From assembly GCA_944390145.1 (NCBI GenBank), contig CALXOY010000066.1, forward strand, positions 1-45,827: a stretch of 45,827 bases of DNA. The letters run 5' to 3'. The position numbers were made by a program, and so were the translations under genes. Positions 1 to 8,018 of the stretch are shown piece by piece. Under the pieces are notes generated by a model. That model was not told the DNA's origin and did no database searches. It was given only the letters and a program-made list of their open reading frames with translations. Source of the DNA: an uncultured Duodenibacillus sp. Its GTDB lineage: Bacteria > Pseudomonadota > Gammaproteobacteria > Burkholderiales > Burkholderiaceae_F. Each line of letters begins with the position of its first letter. Position 1 is the first letter of the stretch.

Positions 1-1182
1 TGCTCACAACGATTTCGGGGCCGAAGGCCTTGAGGTTGGCCACGTGTGCGTCAAGGTTCACGAGGCCCGCCTTCAGCGCCTCCATATTGGGCTTGCCGAT
101 GTCGGCCAGCGCCACGCCGCCGTGCCACTTGAGGGCCTTCAAGCTCGTCACCAGCACCACGGCCGCCGGACGCGGGTCTGCGTCCGGCCGCCGTGCCACT
201 TGAGGGCCTTCAAGCTCGTCACCAGCACCACGGCCGCCGGACGCAGACCCGCGTGACGGCACTTGATGTCAAAGAACTTCTCGGCGCCGAGGTCAGAGCC
301 GAAGCCCGCCTCCGTGATCGCGTAGTCGCCAAGCTTCATCGCGGCAAGCGTTGCCACCACCGAGTTGCAGCCGTGGGCGATGTTGGCAAAGGGGCCGCCG
401 TGCACGAGCGCGGGCGTGCCTTCGATCGTTTGCACGAGGTTGGGCTTCATGGCGTCGAGCATGAGCGCCATCACGGAGCCCGTCGCACCGAGTTCGGCGC
501 AGGTAAAGGGCGTGCCGTCGCGCTTGATGCCGAGCACCAGGCGGTCGATGCGTGCGCGCAGGTCGTCGAGATCGGTTGCAAGGCAGAGCACCGCCATCAG
601 TTCGCTTGCGGCGGTGATGTCAAAGCCTGCTTCTGACGGCGTGCCGTTGGCGCTGCCGCCAAGGCCGGTGACGATGTTGCGCAGCTGGCGGTCGTTGACG
701 TCCAACACGCGGCGCCAGGTCACCTCCTTCAAATCAATCTGGCGCTGATGGCGGGCATTGTCCACGAGCGCGGCAATGAGGTTGTTGGCGGCGGTGATGG
801 CATGGAAGTCGCCCGTAAAGTGCAGGTTGATCGACTCCATCGGCAGCACCTGGCTGTAGCCGCCGCCCGCGGCGCCGCCCTTCATGCCGAAGACCGGGCC
901 CAGCGACGGTTCACGCAGCGCGAGAACCGCCTTCTTGCCCAGACGGTTGAAGGCCTGCGCGAGCGCAATCGAGGTGGTCGTCTTGCCGGAGCCGGCGGGC
1001 ATGCCGCTTGTGGCGGTCACAAGAATGAGCTTGGCGCTTGCCTCGCGGCCGGGCTTTAAGTTGAGCTTGGCCTTGTCCCAGCCGTAAGGCTCGAATTCCT
1101 CGTCTTCCAGACCCCACTCACGGGCGAGCACGTCGATGCGCTTGAGTTTGGCGTTCTGGGCAATTTCAATATCAGACAGCAT
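1..1182 (-). pseudogene. fhs: Formate-tetrahydrofolate ligase, 5' part, frameshifted by an internal duplication
   Basis: This enzyme makes 10-formyltetrahydrofolate from formate, ATP and tetrahydrofolate in the cytoplasm. The N-terminal part is clear: a P-loop-like [13 protein letters not shown] segment near residue 57 and family blocks such as [11 protein letters not shown] and [10 protein letters not shown]. The ATG at 1182 follows a GAGGAG ribosome site. The frame runs well to KALKWHGG and then enters a second copy of the preceding 58 bp in another frame, stopping at 148. If one 71-bp unit is removed, the sequence continues in frame to the window edge (GVALADIGKPNMEALKAGL..., as the family expects). 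The gene is therefore either genuinely broken or damaged by a sequence error. The 3' part lies outside the window. Confidence 0.88.
116..244. repeat. 58-bp direct duplication within fhs, separated by an inverted 13-mer
   Basis: Positions 116-173 and 187-244 are identical over 58 bp. The 13 bp between them (174-186) are the reverse complement of the 13 bp just after the second copy on the + strand. The segment 171-187 is therefore inverted relative to 237-253. The 71-bp insertion is not a multiple of three and shifts the fhs frame. The pattern fits a replication template switch or a sequencing/assembly fold-back. Confidence 0.93.
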
Positions 1183-1554
1183 GAAGCGGTCTCCTCAAAA
1201 AAAGTAAAAATGACGAAAAAGGGTTGAAAGCGGTGCCGCGCCGGCTGCAGCAGGGAGCTCAAGCTGAAATCAAAGCGGGCTCAACCGGACCTGCCGCCGG
1301 CAAAACAAAGAAAGGCGCCAGAAAGCAGAAGCTTTGCGCCGGTGAGGTGCACGAAATATGCCACAAAGACGCGCAGGATGCGAGGGCTACACGGCATTCA
1401 AAGGAATTACACACAAAGGGGGATGCAGGCGGAAACGGCTGGCGACCCGAGGCAGGCGTTGCAAAAGAGGCGCTTGGAAAGCAAAGGAGACGAGCTGCAG
1501 GACGGCTTTCCCACTGCACTCCGGCCGCCAAAGCACTAAGAAAGGAAGGGTCGG
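1183..1554. other. Spacer between fhs and the small membrane protein gene
   Basis: Apart from the terminator-like hairpin at 1298-1340 I see no supported gene. The open frames on both strands have no ribosome site and no recognisable protein character. The stretch could hold a 3' UTR or small RNA, but nothing in the sequence proves it. Confidence 0.4.
1298..1340 (-). terminator. Candidate rho-independent terminator for the small membrane protein
   Basis: On the minus strand GGCGCAAAGC and GCTTTctgGCGCC can pair around a short loop (1314-1340). A T-rich tail (1300-1313) follows. It lies about 215 bp past the stop of the gene ending at 1555, so it may end that transcript or a separate small RNA. 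Confidence 0.45.
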
Positions 1555-1701
1555 TCAGATGAGCGTGTTGATGGTCGATTCACAGGTTTCACCAACGCCC
1601 CATCCGATCAGACGGATGAACACGACAATGGCGAGCCAGACGGCAATCCAGAGAAGGACCTGCTTGAAGTGGGGAAGACCAGGCGTCGTGTTGTTTGTCA
1701 T
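1555..1701 (-). CDS. Small single-pass membrane protein, 48 residues
   Basis: The reading frame starts at ATG 1701, preceded by GGAG about nine bases upstream (TTGGAGACAGCC), and ends at TGA 1555-1557. The protein is a hydrophilic N-terminus (MTNNTTPGLPHFKQ), one hydrophobic helix around residues 16-34 (VLLWIAVWLAIVVFIRLIG) and a short polar tail with one Cys. The layout of good ribosome site, one clean helix and its own terminator supports a real gene below usual length cut-offs. The family is not recognised and the function is unknown. The gene is divergent from etfB. Confidence 0.7.
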   Translation of the reverse strand: MTNNTTPGLPHFKQVLLWIAVWLAIVVFIRLIGWGVGETCESTINTLI

Positions 1702-2015
1702 GGCTGTCTCCAATAAGCGCCGCCTCGCGCGGGGCTTAAGCTTCGGGAAGCGGCAGCTGAGAAACCTTTTTCACTTACATTCTCTCACAATCAAAGACCG
1801 CTGGTACGAATTCAATAAACATTTTTTCGTTCTTTTGAGCGCACCGGGACTGCGCCGGGCCCGGCAAAAGGAAAACACCGGCAAAAGTCGCGATTTTTCA
1901 TCCCTCAAAAGCACGGCCTCAATCCTTATAATTCGCCCGTTTGCTGATATTGAAAGCGTTTGAAGTCCGGAGCCGGCCCTGTGCGTCCGCGCCCGGCTGC
2001 CTATTGGAGTTATTC
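1702..2015. other. Divergent intergenic region upstream of etfB
   Basis: This region holds the leader of the small membrane protein gene on the minus strand and the etfB promoter region on the plus strand. Near 1714-1737 an imperfect hairpin (AAGC-CCGC arms) lies in the small protein's leader. I see no further gene. Confidence 0.5.
1927..1932 (+). promoter_or_regulatory. Likely -10 element of the etfBA promoter
   Basis: A perfect TATAAT lies about 84 bases before the etfB start. No good -35 hexamer sits at 16-18 bp spacing, so transcription may need an activator. Confidence 0.45.
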
Positions 2016-2768
2016 ATGCGAATTCTTGTTGCGGTCAAGCGCGTCGTGGACTACAACGTAAAGGTCCACGTTCTGCCCGACCACTCGGACGTCGACACGG
2101 CTAACGTCAAGATGTCCATGAACCCCTTTGACGAAATCGCCGTCGAAGAGGCCGTGCGGCTTAAGGAATCGGGAAAGGCCAACGAAGTCGTCGCCGTTTC
2201 CATCGGACCGGACAAAACGGTCGACACCCTGCGCGTGGCGCTTGCCATGGGCGCAGACCGCGCCATTCACATCAAGCACGACGATCCGAAGCTCGAGCCG
2301 CTTTCCGTGGCGAAGCTTCTTGCGGCCGTCGTCAAGCGCGAGGAGCCCGGCCTTGTTCTCATGGGCAAGCAGGCCATCGACAACGATGCGGGCCAGGTGC
2401 CTCAGATGCTCTCGGCGCTCGTTGACATGCCGGTGGCAATCAACGTGAGCGCGCTCGAGGTTGAGGGCGGCGACGTCGTCTGCACGCGCGAAACCGACAC
2501 GGGCCTCATGAAGGTGAAGGCGGCGCTGCCCGCAGTCGTCTCGGCCGACCTGCGTCTGGCAGAACCCCGCTACGTGACGCTGCCCAACATGATGAAGGCC
2601 AGGAAAAAGCCCGTGGAGGCGCTCGAGGCAGCAAATCTTGCCGAGCTTGGTGAGAAGTCGCTTTCCATCGTCGAGGTGGTCGAGCCGCCTGCCCGCTCGG
2701 GCGGCGTGAAGCTCTCGTCGGTTGACGAACTCATTGATGTTTTGAAAAACACCGCCAAGGTGCTCTGA
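2016..2768 (+). CDS. etfB: Electron transfer flavoprotein subunit beta
   Basis: This is the AMP-binding small subunit of the heterodimeric ETF, which carries electrons from acyl-CoA-type dehydrogenases in the cytoplasm. The 250-residue protein starts MRILVAVKRVVDYNVKV and has the ETF-beta blocks NPFDEIAVEEAVRLKE, GKQAIDNDAGQVPQMLSA and a C-terminal VKLSSVDELIDVLK. The ATG at 2016 follows GGAG at 2006-2009. An in-frame upstream start at 1941 lacks a ribosome site and would add residues not seen in the family. etfA follows after 11 bp, so the two form an operon. Confidence 0.95.
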   Translation: MRILVAVKRVVDYNVKVHVLPDHSDVDTANVKMSMNPFDEIAVEEAVRLKESGKANEVVAVSIGPDKTVDTLRVALAMGADRAIHIKHDDPKLEPLSVAKLLAAVVKREEPGLVLMGKQAIDNDAGQVPQMLSALVDMPVAINVSALEVEGGDVVCTRETDTGLMKVKAALPAVVSADLRLAEPRYVTLPNMMKARKKPVEALEAANLAELGEKSLSIVEVVEPPARSGGVKLSSVDELIDVLKNTAKVL

Positions 2769-2779
2769 GGAGAGGAACA

Positions 2780-3715
2780 ATGTCGATTCTTGTGATTGCA
2801 GAGCACGACAATGCTCATCTGAAGTCCTCCACGCTCAATGCGCTCAAGGCGGCGTTTGAGCTGGGCTCGGAGGTTGACGTGCTGGTGGCGGGCTGCGGCT
2901 GCCGCGCCGCGGCCGATGAGGCCGCCAAATGCGCCGGCGTGCGCAAGGTGCTTGTCGCCGACGCCCCCGAGCTTGACCACAGCCTTCCGGAAGCCGTAAG
3001 CGATGCGGTGCTCGCTGCGCAGGCCGCAGGCTCCTACAGCCACATTCTTTTTGCAGCCGGCACCTCCGGACGCGCCGCGATGCCGCGTGCGGCGGCAGCG
3101 CTCGGCGTGAGCGCCTTGACCGAAATCGCCGGCGTGGTGAGCGCCGACACCTTCAAGCGCTACATCTATGCGGGCAGCGTGCTTGCCACCGTGAAGACCT
3201 CCGCGCATCCCGTGGTCGCTTCGGTGCGCTCCACTTCCTTTGAAGCGGCGTCCGCCGAGGGCGGCAGCGCCCCCGTCGAGGCATTGCCGGTTACGGTGAA
3301 GAGCAGGGGCTTTTCCTTTGTGAGCGTGCAGGAGGCCGCGAGCGACCGGCCCGACCTTCTCACCGCCAAGCGCGTGGTCGCGGGCGGCCGCGGTCTTTTT
3401 GACGAAGAAGGGTTTGCGGCGCTTGACAAGCTCGCGCAGAAGATGGGCGCCGCTCTGGGCTCCACCCGCGCCGTGGTGGACATGAGCCTGGTGCCGAGCG
3501 AAACGCAGGTGGGCCAGACGGGCAAAATCGTTGCGCCTGAGCTCTACATGGCCTTCGGCATTTCCGGCGCCATCCAGCACGTGGCCGGCATGAAGGACTC
3601 CAAGGTGATCGTGTCGGTCAACAAGGACCCTGAAGCGCCGATCTTCGAATGCTCCGACTACTATCTCGAGGCGGACGCGCTTGACGTGATCAAGGAGCTC
3701 ACTGAAAAGCTCTAA
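2780..3715 (+). CDS. etfA: Electron transfer flavoprotein subunit alpha
   Basis: This is the FAD-binding large subunit of ETF. At 311 residues it is of normal length. The N-terminal domain ([19 protein letters not shown]) is followed by the C-terminal FAD-binding region with [37 protein letters not shown] and [13 protein letters not shown], all diagnostic of ETF-alpha. The start follows a GAGGAG ribosome site. It is the second gene of the etfBA operon and ends just before a strong terminator. No ETF-ubiquinone oxidoreductase or acyl-CoA dehydrogenase gene is in the window, so the electron donor and acceptor are not shown. Confidence 0.95.
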   Translation: MSILVIAEHDNAHLKSSTLNALKAAFELGSEVDVLVAGCGCRAAADEAAKCAGVRKVLVADAPELDHSLPEAVSDAVLAAQAAGSYSHILFAAGTSGRAAMPRAAAALGVSALTEIAGVVSADTFKRYIYAGSVLATVKTSAHPVVASVRSTSFEAASAEGGSAPVEALPVTVKSRGFSFVSVQEAASDRPDLLTAKRVVAGGRGLFDEEGFAALDKLAQKMGAALGSTRAVVDMSLVPSETQVGQTGKIVAPELYMAFGISGAIQHVAGMKDSKVIVSVNKDPEAPIFECSDYYLEADALDVIKELTEKL

Positions 3716-3732
3716 GCGTAAAGCGCTCAAGA

Positions 3733-3780
3733 AAAAAGCACCGGACAAGCCTCACTGCGGGCGCCGGTGCTTTTTTTTTC
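3733..3780. terminator. Bidirectional terminator between etfA and the cyclophilin-like gene
   Basis: The arms AGCACCGG and CCGGTGCT are flanked by an A run on the left and a T run on the right. The hairpin therefore works for both converging genes. Confidence 0.9.
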
Positions 3781-3781
3781 A

Positions 3782-4198
3782 TCAGCGCGAAATCACGACG
3801 GGTTTGTCGCCGCTTTCGACGATCGCCTTGAGGGTCGCCTCATCGACGCGCCCGAGCAGCTGCAGGTTCTCGTCCCAGGGATAAGTGACGCGGAAGACCG
3901 CGATGTTGCCCCACGGGCGGTAGACCGCGACGGTGCCGGGCGTGATGTCAAAGGCCTGTGGTTCGCCCACGGTGTTGATGCGCGGGCTCGGATAGGCGAC
4001 GCGCTCGTTGCGCCCGAAGTCTTCAAAGCGCACGGTGACCGGCAGGCGCTTCACAAAATTGGCGGCGTCGACGTTGTCGGCAACCTTGAAGGGATAGCTT
4101 TTGTCCTCGATGGTGATCTGGACGGTTTCAGCCATAACAGCTCCTGAAATGACTCCCAGACAGACGGCGGCCGAAACAAGGGATGCGGAAAAACGCAT
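3782..4198 (-). CDS. Secreted cyclophilin-like fold protein
   Basis: The protein has 138 residues. It begins with a signal peptide (MRFSASLVSAAVCLGVISGAVMA), so it is probably periplasmic. The mature part (TVQITIEDKSYPFKVADN, ANFVKRLPVTVRFEDFG, RVAYPSPRINT, PWGNIAVF, LGRVD) matches the bacterial cyclophilin-like fold family (COG2164 type). The start at 4198 was chosen because GAGG sits eight bases upstream and the signal peptide begins there. Members of this family are small beta-barrels of unclear role and lack the eukaryotic cyclophilin active-site pattern, so isomerase activity should not be assumed. It follows dut after about 170 bp on the same strand. Confidence 0.75.
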   Translation of the reverse strand: MRFSASLVSAAVCLGVISGAVMAETVQITIEDKSYPFKVADNVDAANFVKRLPVTVRFEDFGRNERVAYPSPRINTVGEPQAFDITPGTVAVYRPWGNIAVFRVTYPWDENLQLLGRVDEATLKAIVESGDKPVVISR

Positions 4199-4366
4199 GA
4201 TGAGAACCTCACTGCGGCAGGGAAAGGGAAACGTATGAGGGTATGGTAGGCGCCCCCTGCAAAACACCGGTGCACAGCAGTCGCAAAAGCTTGCCGGAAA
4301 TGCGCGCATTGAAAACGGCGCGAAGTCTCAAGACCCGCGCCGCCGCAGTCAACGCTTTGAATTGGC

Positions 4367-4825
4367 TTATTTCGTGCCGGTGGAGCCGAAGCCGCCCGTG
4401 CCGCGGTCGGTCGCCTCAAAGTCGGAGACGATCTCAAACTCAGGCTGCACCACCGGAATCACCACAAGCTGCGCCAGGCGCTCAAAGGGCTCGAGCGTAA
4501 AGGGGGCTGCTCCGCGGTTCCAGGTGCTGATCATCAATTCACCTTGATAGTCTGAATCAATCAAACCCACGAGATTTCCGAGCACAATGCCCTTTTTGTG
4601 TCCCATTCCGCTTCTGGGAATAATGACGGCGGCGTAATGGGGGTCGCCGATATGAATGGCGATGCCGGTGTGAACGAGCACCGTCTCGCCCGGTTGAATC
4701 ACGAGCGGCTTGTCCAAAAGCGCGTGCAGATCAAGCCCGGCTGAACCCGCCGTGGCGTAGCGGGGCAGGTGCGCGCGCACGCGCTCATCGAGAATTTTGA
4801 GTGCGATTTTCATCTGTATTTTCAT
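4367..4825 (-). CDS. dut: dUTP diphosphatase
   Basis: This enzyme hydrolyses dUTP to dUMP and PPi, keeping uracil out of DNA and feeding dTMP synthesis. The trimeric dUTPase motifs are present in order: [33 protein letters not shown], and the C-terminal P-loop-like [12 protein letters not shown]. It is 152 residues from the ATG at 4825, which overlaps the stop of the upstream gene as ATGA, suggesting translational coupling. A second ATG four codons in (4813) would give a start closer to other Dut proteins. The gene lies downstream of coaBC, an arrangement common in Proteobacteria. Confidence 0.96.
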   Translation of the reverse strand: MKIQMKIALKILDERVRAHLPRYATAGSAGLDLHALLDKPLVIQPGETVLVHTGIAIHIGDPHYAAVIIPRSGMGHKKGIVLGNLVGLIDSDYQGELMISTWNRGAAPFTLEPFERLAQLVVIPVVQPEFEIVSDFEATDRGTGGFGSTGTK

Positions 4826-5232
4826 CCTTCCTTGTTCTGTTCTTCACGGGCCTTGCGCTCGAGCCTCTTGCGGGCCGAAAGCGACACCACCAGTCCGCCG
4901 AAGGCGGCGAACATCCCCACGGGAATGAGCTGGTTGAGCGAAAAGATGCTCATGCCGGCGATGATGAGCAGTACGCCCACGCCGGCCACGAGGGAGCCCA
5001 CGCCCACGAGGATTTTGTCCTTTGAGACGGGGGCTTTGGGCACGGCGCCCGGAGAGCCCGCCGTGGCGGAGCTCCCCGTACGCTCGACGGTGAGCATTCC
5101 GGGCGTATCCTTTTCCACGGTGATGGTCAGGCCCTGGGTGCGGGCGATGCCCGCTTCAATTTCCTTGAGATAGGCGATGTAGTCGCCGTTGCGGGGTTCA
5201 AGCGTCTTTTCATCCAATGTGCTGCGGCTCAC
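4822..5232 (-). CDS. Small two-helix membrane protein between coaBC and dut
   Basis: The 136-residue protein is of unknown function. The N-terminal half is soluble and charged ([19 protein letters not shown], then a Gly/Ala/Pro linker). Two hydrophobic helices (about 75-95 and 101-118) follow, and a basic tail ([17 protein letters not shown]) ends it. The start is GTG at 5232, preceded by AAAGGAGG at eight-base spacing, a near-perfect ribosome site. The first 23 bases overlap the end of coaBC and the last four overlap dut (ATGA), so it is translationally locked into the coaBC-dut operon. A membrane role tied to coenzyme A or nucleotide metabolism is possible but unproven. Confidence 0.8.
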   Translation of the reverse strand: MSRSTLDEKTLEPRNGDYIAYLKEIEAGIARTQGLTITVEKDTPGMLTVERTGSSATAGSPGAVPKAPVSKDKILVGVGSLVAGVGVLLIIAGMSIFSLNQLIPVGMFAAFGGLVVSLSARKRLERKAREEQNKEG

Positions 5233-6433
5233 GGCTTAAACCTCCTTTGCTCAAATCGTTGGCGATAAAGGCGATGATGCGGTCGGCAAGCGCCTGCTTG
5301 GTCAAGGCGCCGGTGGCTTCCACGCCCCGGGGGCTCACAAGATACGCCTCGTTCATGTCGGATCCGATCGTGCGCGCGGCGTCGTTGCCGACAATGAGGT
5401 GCACGGCTTTGCCGGTGAGCTTGGCTTTGGCGTTTTTCACCACATTTTCCGTCTCGGCGGCAAAGCCCGCACAGTAAAGCCCCGGGAATCGGGCGACGGC
5501 TTCGGCCAGGATGTCGGGATTTTCCACAAGCTGCAGGGCGGGCAGGACGCCGTCGCGCTTTTTGATCTTGTTTGCCGCGGGTTCAGCGCTGCGCCAGTCT
5601 GCCACGGCCGCCACGCTGATGAAAATGTCGGCTTCCGGCAGCGCGGCTATGACGGCGTCGCGCATTTCCACGGCTGAAAGCACATGCTGCGATTCCACGC
5701 CGAAGGGGACGGCAAGCGCCGTGGGGCCCGTGATGAGCGTCACGTTGGCGCCCGCTTCAAAGGCGGCCTGCGCCACTGCATAGCCCTGCAGCCCCGAGCT
5801 GCGGTTGGTGATGCCGCGCACGGGGTCGATCGCTTCATACGTGGGGCCCGCCGTCACCACCACGCGCCGGCCGGCAAGCGGGTGGGGGCTCACGAGGCGC
5901 GAAGCGCGCGCTGCGATTTCGACGGGCTCGATCATGCGTCCCGCACCTTCGACGCCGCAGGCAAGGCTGCCGCTTGCAGGCCCCCAGACTTCAAAGCCGT
6001 CAGTTGCAAGCTGCCGCACATTTCTCTGCGTGGCGCTGCGGCTCCACATGAGGGTGTTCATCGCAGGGCAGAAAGCAACGGGGGCGGCGCTCGCGGCAAT
6101 CACCGAACTCACCAGATCGTCGGCAATGCCGTTGGCGGCCTTCGCAAGGATGTTGGCCGTGGCGGGCGCCACAATCAAAAGGTCGCAGTTTCTGGTGAGA
6201 GCAAGATGCTGCATCGCGCCTTCAAAGGCTTCGGTCACCACGGAGCGGCCGGAGAGCGCCTCAAAGGTGAGCGGCCCCACAAAGCGTGTGGCGGCCTGCG
6301 TCATGCACACGCGCACCGACGCGCCCGACTTCACCAAAAGCCGCACGAGTTCGCAGGCCTTGTAGGCCGCAATGCCGCCCGTGACGGCAAGGGTGATGGA
6401 TTTGCCCGAAAGATGTGGAAACAAGCCGGTCAT
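5210..6433 (-). CDS. coaBC: Bifunctional phosphopantothenoylcysteine decarboxylase / phosphopantothenate-cysteine ligase
   Basis: This enzyme performs two steps of coenzyme A synthesis: ligation of cysteine to 4'-phosphopantothenate (CoaB domain) and FMN-dependent decarboxylation (CoaC domain). At 407 residues it is of normal length. The N-terminal CoaC flavoprotein shows LAVTGGIAAYKACELVR, CPAMNTLMW (the catalytic Asn block) and SGSLACGVEGAGRM (the catalytic Cys loop). The C-terminal CoaB domain shows VVTAGPTYEAIDPVRGITN, NRSSGLQGYA and NKIKKRDG. The ATG at 6433 has only a weak ribosome site. It lies 34 bp after bcp and overlaps the next gene by 23 bp. Confidence 0.96.
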   Translation of the reverse strand: MTGLFPHLSGKSITLAVTGGIAAYKACELVRLLVKSGASVRVCMTQAATRFVGPLTFEALSGRSVVTEAFEGAMQHLALTRNCDLLIVAPATANILAKAANGIADDLVSSVIAASAAPVAFCPAMNTLMWSRSATQRNVRQLATDGFEVWGPASGSLACGVEGAGRMIEPVEIAARASRLVSPHPLAGRRVVVTAGPTYEAIDPVRGITNRSSGLQGYAVAQAAFEAGANVTLITGPTALAVPFGVESQHVLSAVEMRDAVIAALPEADIFISVAAVADWRSAEPAANKIKKRDGVLPALQLVENPDILAEAVARFPGLYCAGFAAETENVVKNAKAKLTGKAVHLIVGNDAARTIGSDMNEAYLVSPRGVEATGALTKQALADRIIAFIANDLSKGGLSREPQHIG

Positions 6434-6467
6434 GATTTCGCCGCTTTAACGATGGGATGAGACGAGT

Positions 6468-6935
6468 TTAGCGCCCTGCGAGTTCGCGGATTTTTTCAAG
6501 CACCGCCTCGACGTGCCCGGGCACCTTCACGCCGCGCCACTCAAAGGCAAGTTTGCCCTCGGGGTCGATCAAAAAGGTCGAGCGCACGATGCCCCGGCAG
6601 GGCTTGCCGTACATCACCTTGGGCTTGATCACGTCAAAGAGCGTGCACAGTTCCTCGGACTTGTCGCTCACAAGCTCAATGCCCAGTTCCTGGCGCGCGC
6701 AAAAGCCTTCGTGGCTTTTCACCGAGTCGCGCGAGACGCCTACGACGACGGCATTTAATTCCTCAAAGCGGGGCAGCGCAGCGGTGAAATCGCGCGCCTC
6801 CAGCGTGCAGCCCGAGGTGTTGTCCTTCGGATAGAAGTAAAACACCACCCAGCGTCCGCGCAGGTTTTCCAGATTGAATTCGCCGCGGGTGGAGGCGCCG
6901 TGCACGCCCGCGACAACCTGACCGATTTCAAACAT
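6468..6935 (-). CDS. bcp: Thiol peroxidase of the Bcp/PrxQ type
   Basis: A peroxiredoxin that reduces hydrogen and organic peroxides in the cytoplasm. The AhpC/TSA-like fold is shown by VVFYFYPKDNTSGCTLEARDF, where the Cys is the peroxidatic residue, and RSTFLIDPEGKLAFEWRGV. There is no Cys five residues after the peroxidatic one (EARDF), so the resolving Cys, if any, is elsewhere. Of the two nearby ATGs, the inner one at 6935 is preferred: GGAG sits seven bases before it but only one base before the outer ATG at 6941. It is probably the first gene of the bcp-coaBC-dut operon. Confidence 0.92.
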   Translation of the reverse strand: MFEIGQVVAGVHGASTRGEFNLENLRGRWVVFYFYPKDNTSGCTLEARDFTAALPRFEELNAVVVGVSRDSVKSHEGFCARQELGIELVSDKSEELCTLFDVIKPKVMYGKPCRGIVRSTFLIDPEGKLAFEWRGVKVPGHVEAVLEKIRELAGR

Positions 6936-7044
6936 GTTCATGCTCCAAAAGGTTTGCAAATGTGCGCTGAGTTTAGCAATGTGCGGTGTCTGCGGTGAAA
7001 AGCCGCCGGCATTGGGTTGAAGCCGGTGCAAAAAGTGCTAACCT

Positions 7045-7078
7045 ACACGGCCGTGTCACCGACTCAAACCAGGTTTGA
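7045..7078. promoter_or_regulatory. Two perfect palindromes upstream of pdxY
   Basis: ACACGGCCGTGT (7045-7056) and TCAAACC-A-GGTTTGA (7064-7078) lie within 40 bp of the pdxY start. The second ends six bases before the ATG and covers the position of the ribosome site. They are candidate operators or a translation-blocking hairpin. Confidence 0.4.
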
Positions 7079-7084
7079 ATTTTC

Positions 7085-7960
7085 ATGCACATCACACCGA
7101 ACGTCCGGCGCATCGCCGCCGTGCACGACCTCTCCGGCGTCGGCCGGACGTCGCTGATGGCCGTCATACCGATTCTCTCGACCATGGGCTTTAACGTCTG
7201 TCCGCTGCCGACGGCGATTTTATCCAACCACTCCCAGTATCCTGACTTCACCTTCCGGGACCTCACCGACGAAATGCCCGCCATCATCGATCAGTGGGAA
7301 AAGCTCGGAGTGCAGTTCAGCGCCATTTACACGGGGTATTTGGGCTCGCCCCGGCAGATTAAAATCGTCTGCGACCTGATCGCGCGCTTTCGCACCCCCG
7401 ACACGCTCGTGGTGGTCGATCCCGTCCTGGGCGACAACGGCAGGCTCTACAGCAAGATGACCGAAGAGATGGTCGAGCAGATGCGGCGCCTTGCGGCGGT
7501 CGCTGACGTCCTCACCCCGAACCTCACCGAAGCCTTTGCGCTCCTGGGCCGCCCCTACAGGGCCGAGTGCAGCAACGACGAACTCAAGGATCTTATTCAA
7601 GGGCTTGCCGCGGTCGGCCCCGACACGGTGATCATCACCGGGGCTCCGGTGCCGGGAAGAGCGGGGCTCACCTCGGTCATTGCCCAGAGCAAGTCCGATC
7701 AGCGCACCTGGAAGGTGACCTGCCCCTATCTGCCGGCGCACTATCCCGGCACCGGCGACAGCTTCACGAGCGTCATCACGGGAAGCCTTCTGCAGGGTGA
7801 CAGTCTTCCGATCGCGCTTGACCGCGCCGCGCAGTTCATTTTGCAAGGAATCCGCGCCACCTTCGGCTACCGCCTGGACAGCAGGGAGGGGGTGCTGCTC
7901 GAGCGCGTGCTGCCGCTCTTGAATCTGCCGAATCAGGCGAGCTCCTACGAACTTGTTTAA
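7085..7960 (+). CDS. pdxY: Pyridoxal/pyridoxamine kinase
   Basis: A PfkB/ribokinase-superfamily kinase that phosphorylates pyridoxal or pyridoxamine in B6 salvage. At 291 residues it has an N-terminal substrate block (IAAVHDLSGVGRTSLMAVIPIL), VVDPVLGDNGRLYS, LTPNLTEAFALLG and the anion-hole/catalytic region PGTGDSFTSVITG with its catalytic Asp. The HDLSGVGRTSL wording resembles the pyridoxamine kinases of anaerobic Firmicutes more than classical enterobacterial PdxY, so PdxY versus PdxK assignment is uncertain. It stands alone, divergent from bcp, and ends at a bidirectional terminator. Confidence 0.88.
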   Translation: MHITPNVRRIAAVHDLSGVGRTSLMAVIPILSTMGFNVCPLPTAILSNHSQYPDFTFRDLTDEMPAIIDQWEKLGVQFSAIYTGYLGSPRQIKIVCDLIARFRTPDTLVVVDPVLGDNGRLYSKMTEEMVEQMRRLAAVADVLTPNLTEAFALLGRPYRAECSNDELKDLIQGLAAVGPDTVIITGAPVPGRAGLTSVIAQSKSDQRTWKVTCPYLPAHYPGTGDSFTSVITGSLLQGDSLPIALDRAAQFILQGIRATFGYRLDSREGVLLERVLPLLNLPNQASSYELV

Positions 7961-8008
7961 GACACAAAAATGCCGGGATGCACAACACACCCCGGCGTTT
8001 TTGTGTCT
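7961..8008. terminator. Bidirectional terminator between pdxY and lspA
   Basis: The long arms GACACAAAAA-GCCGGG and CCCGGC-TTTTTGTGTC frame a short loop and begin right after the pdxY stop. The A/T tracts are inside the stem, so the hairpin serves both converging genes. Confidence 0.92.
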
Positions 8009-8018
8009 GATTTGCGCT

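Noticed and set aside
1224..1562. Basic open frame in the fhs upstream spacer
   Set aside because: No ribosome site, no domain, odd composition; crosses a terminator-like hairpin.
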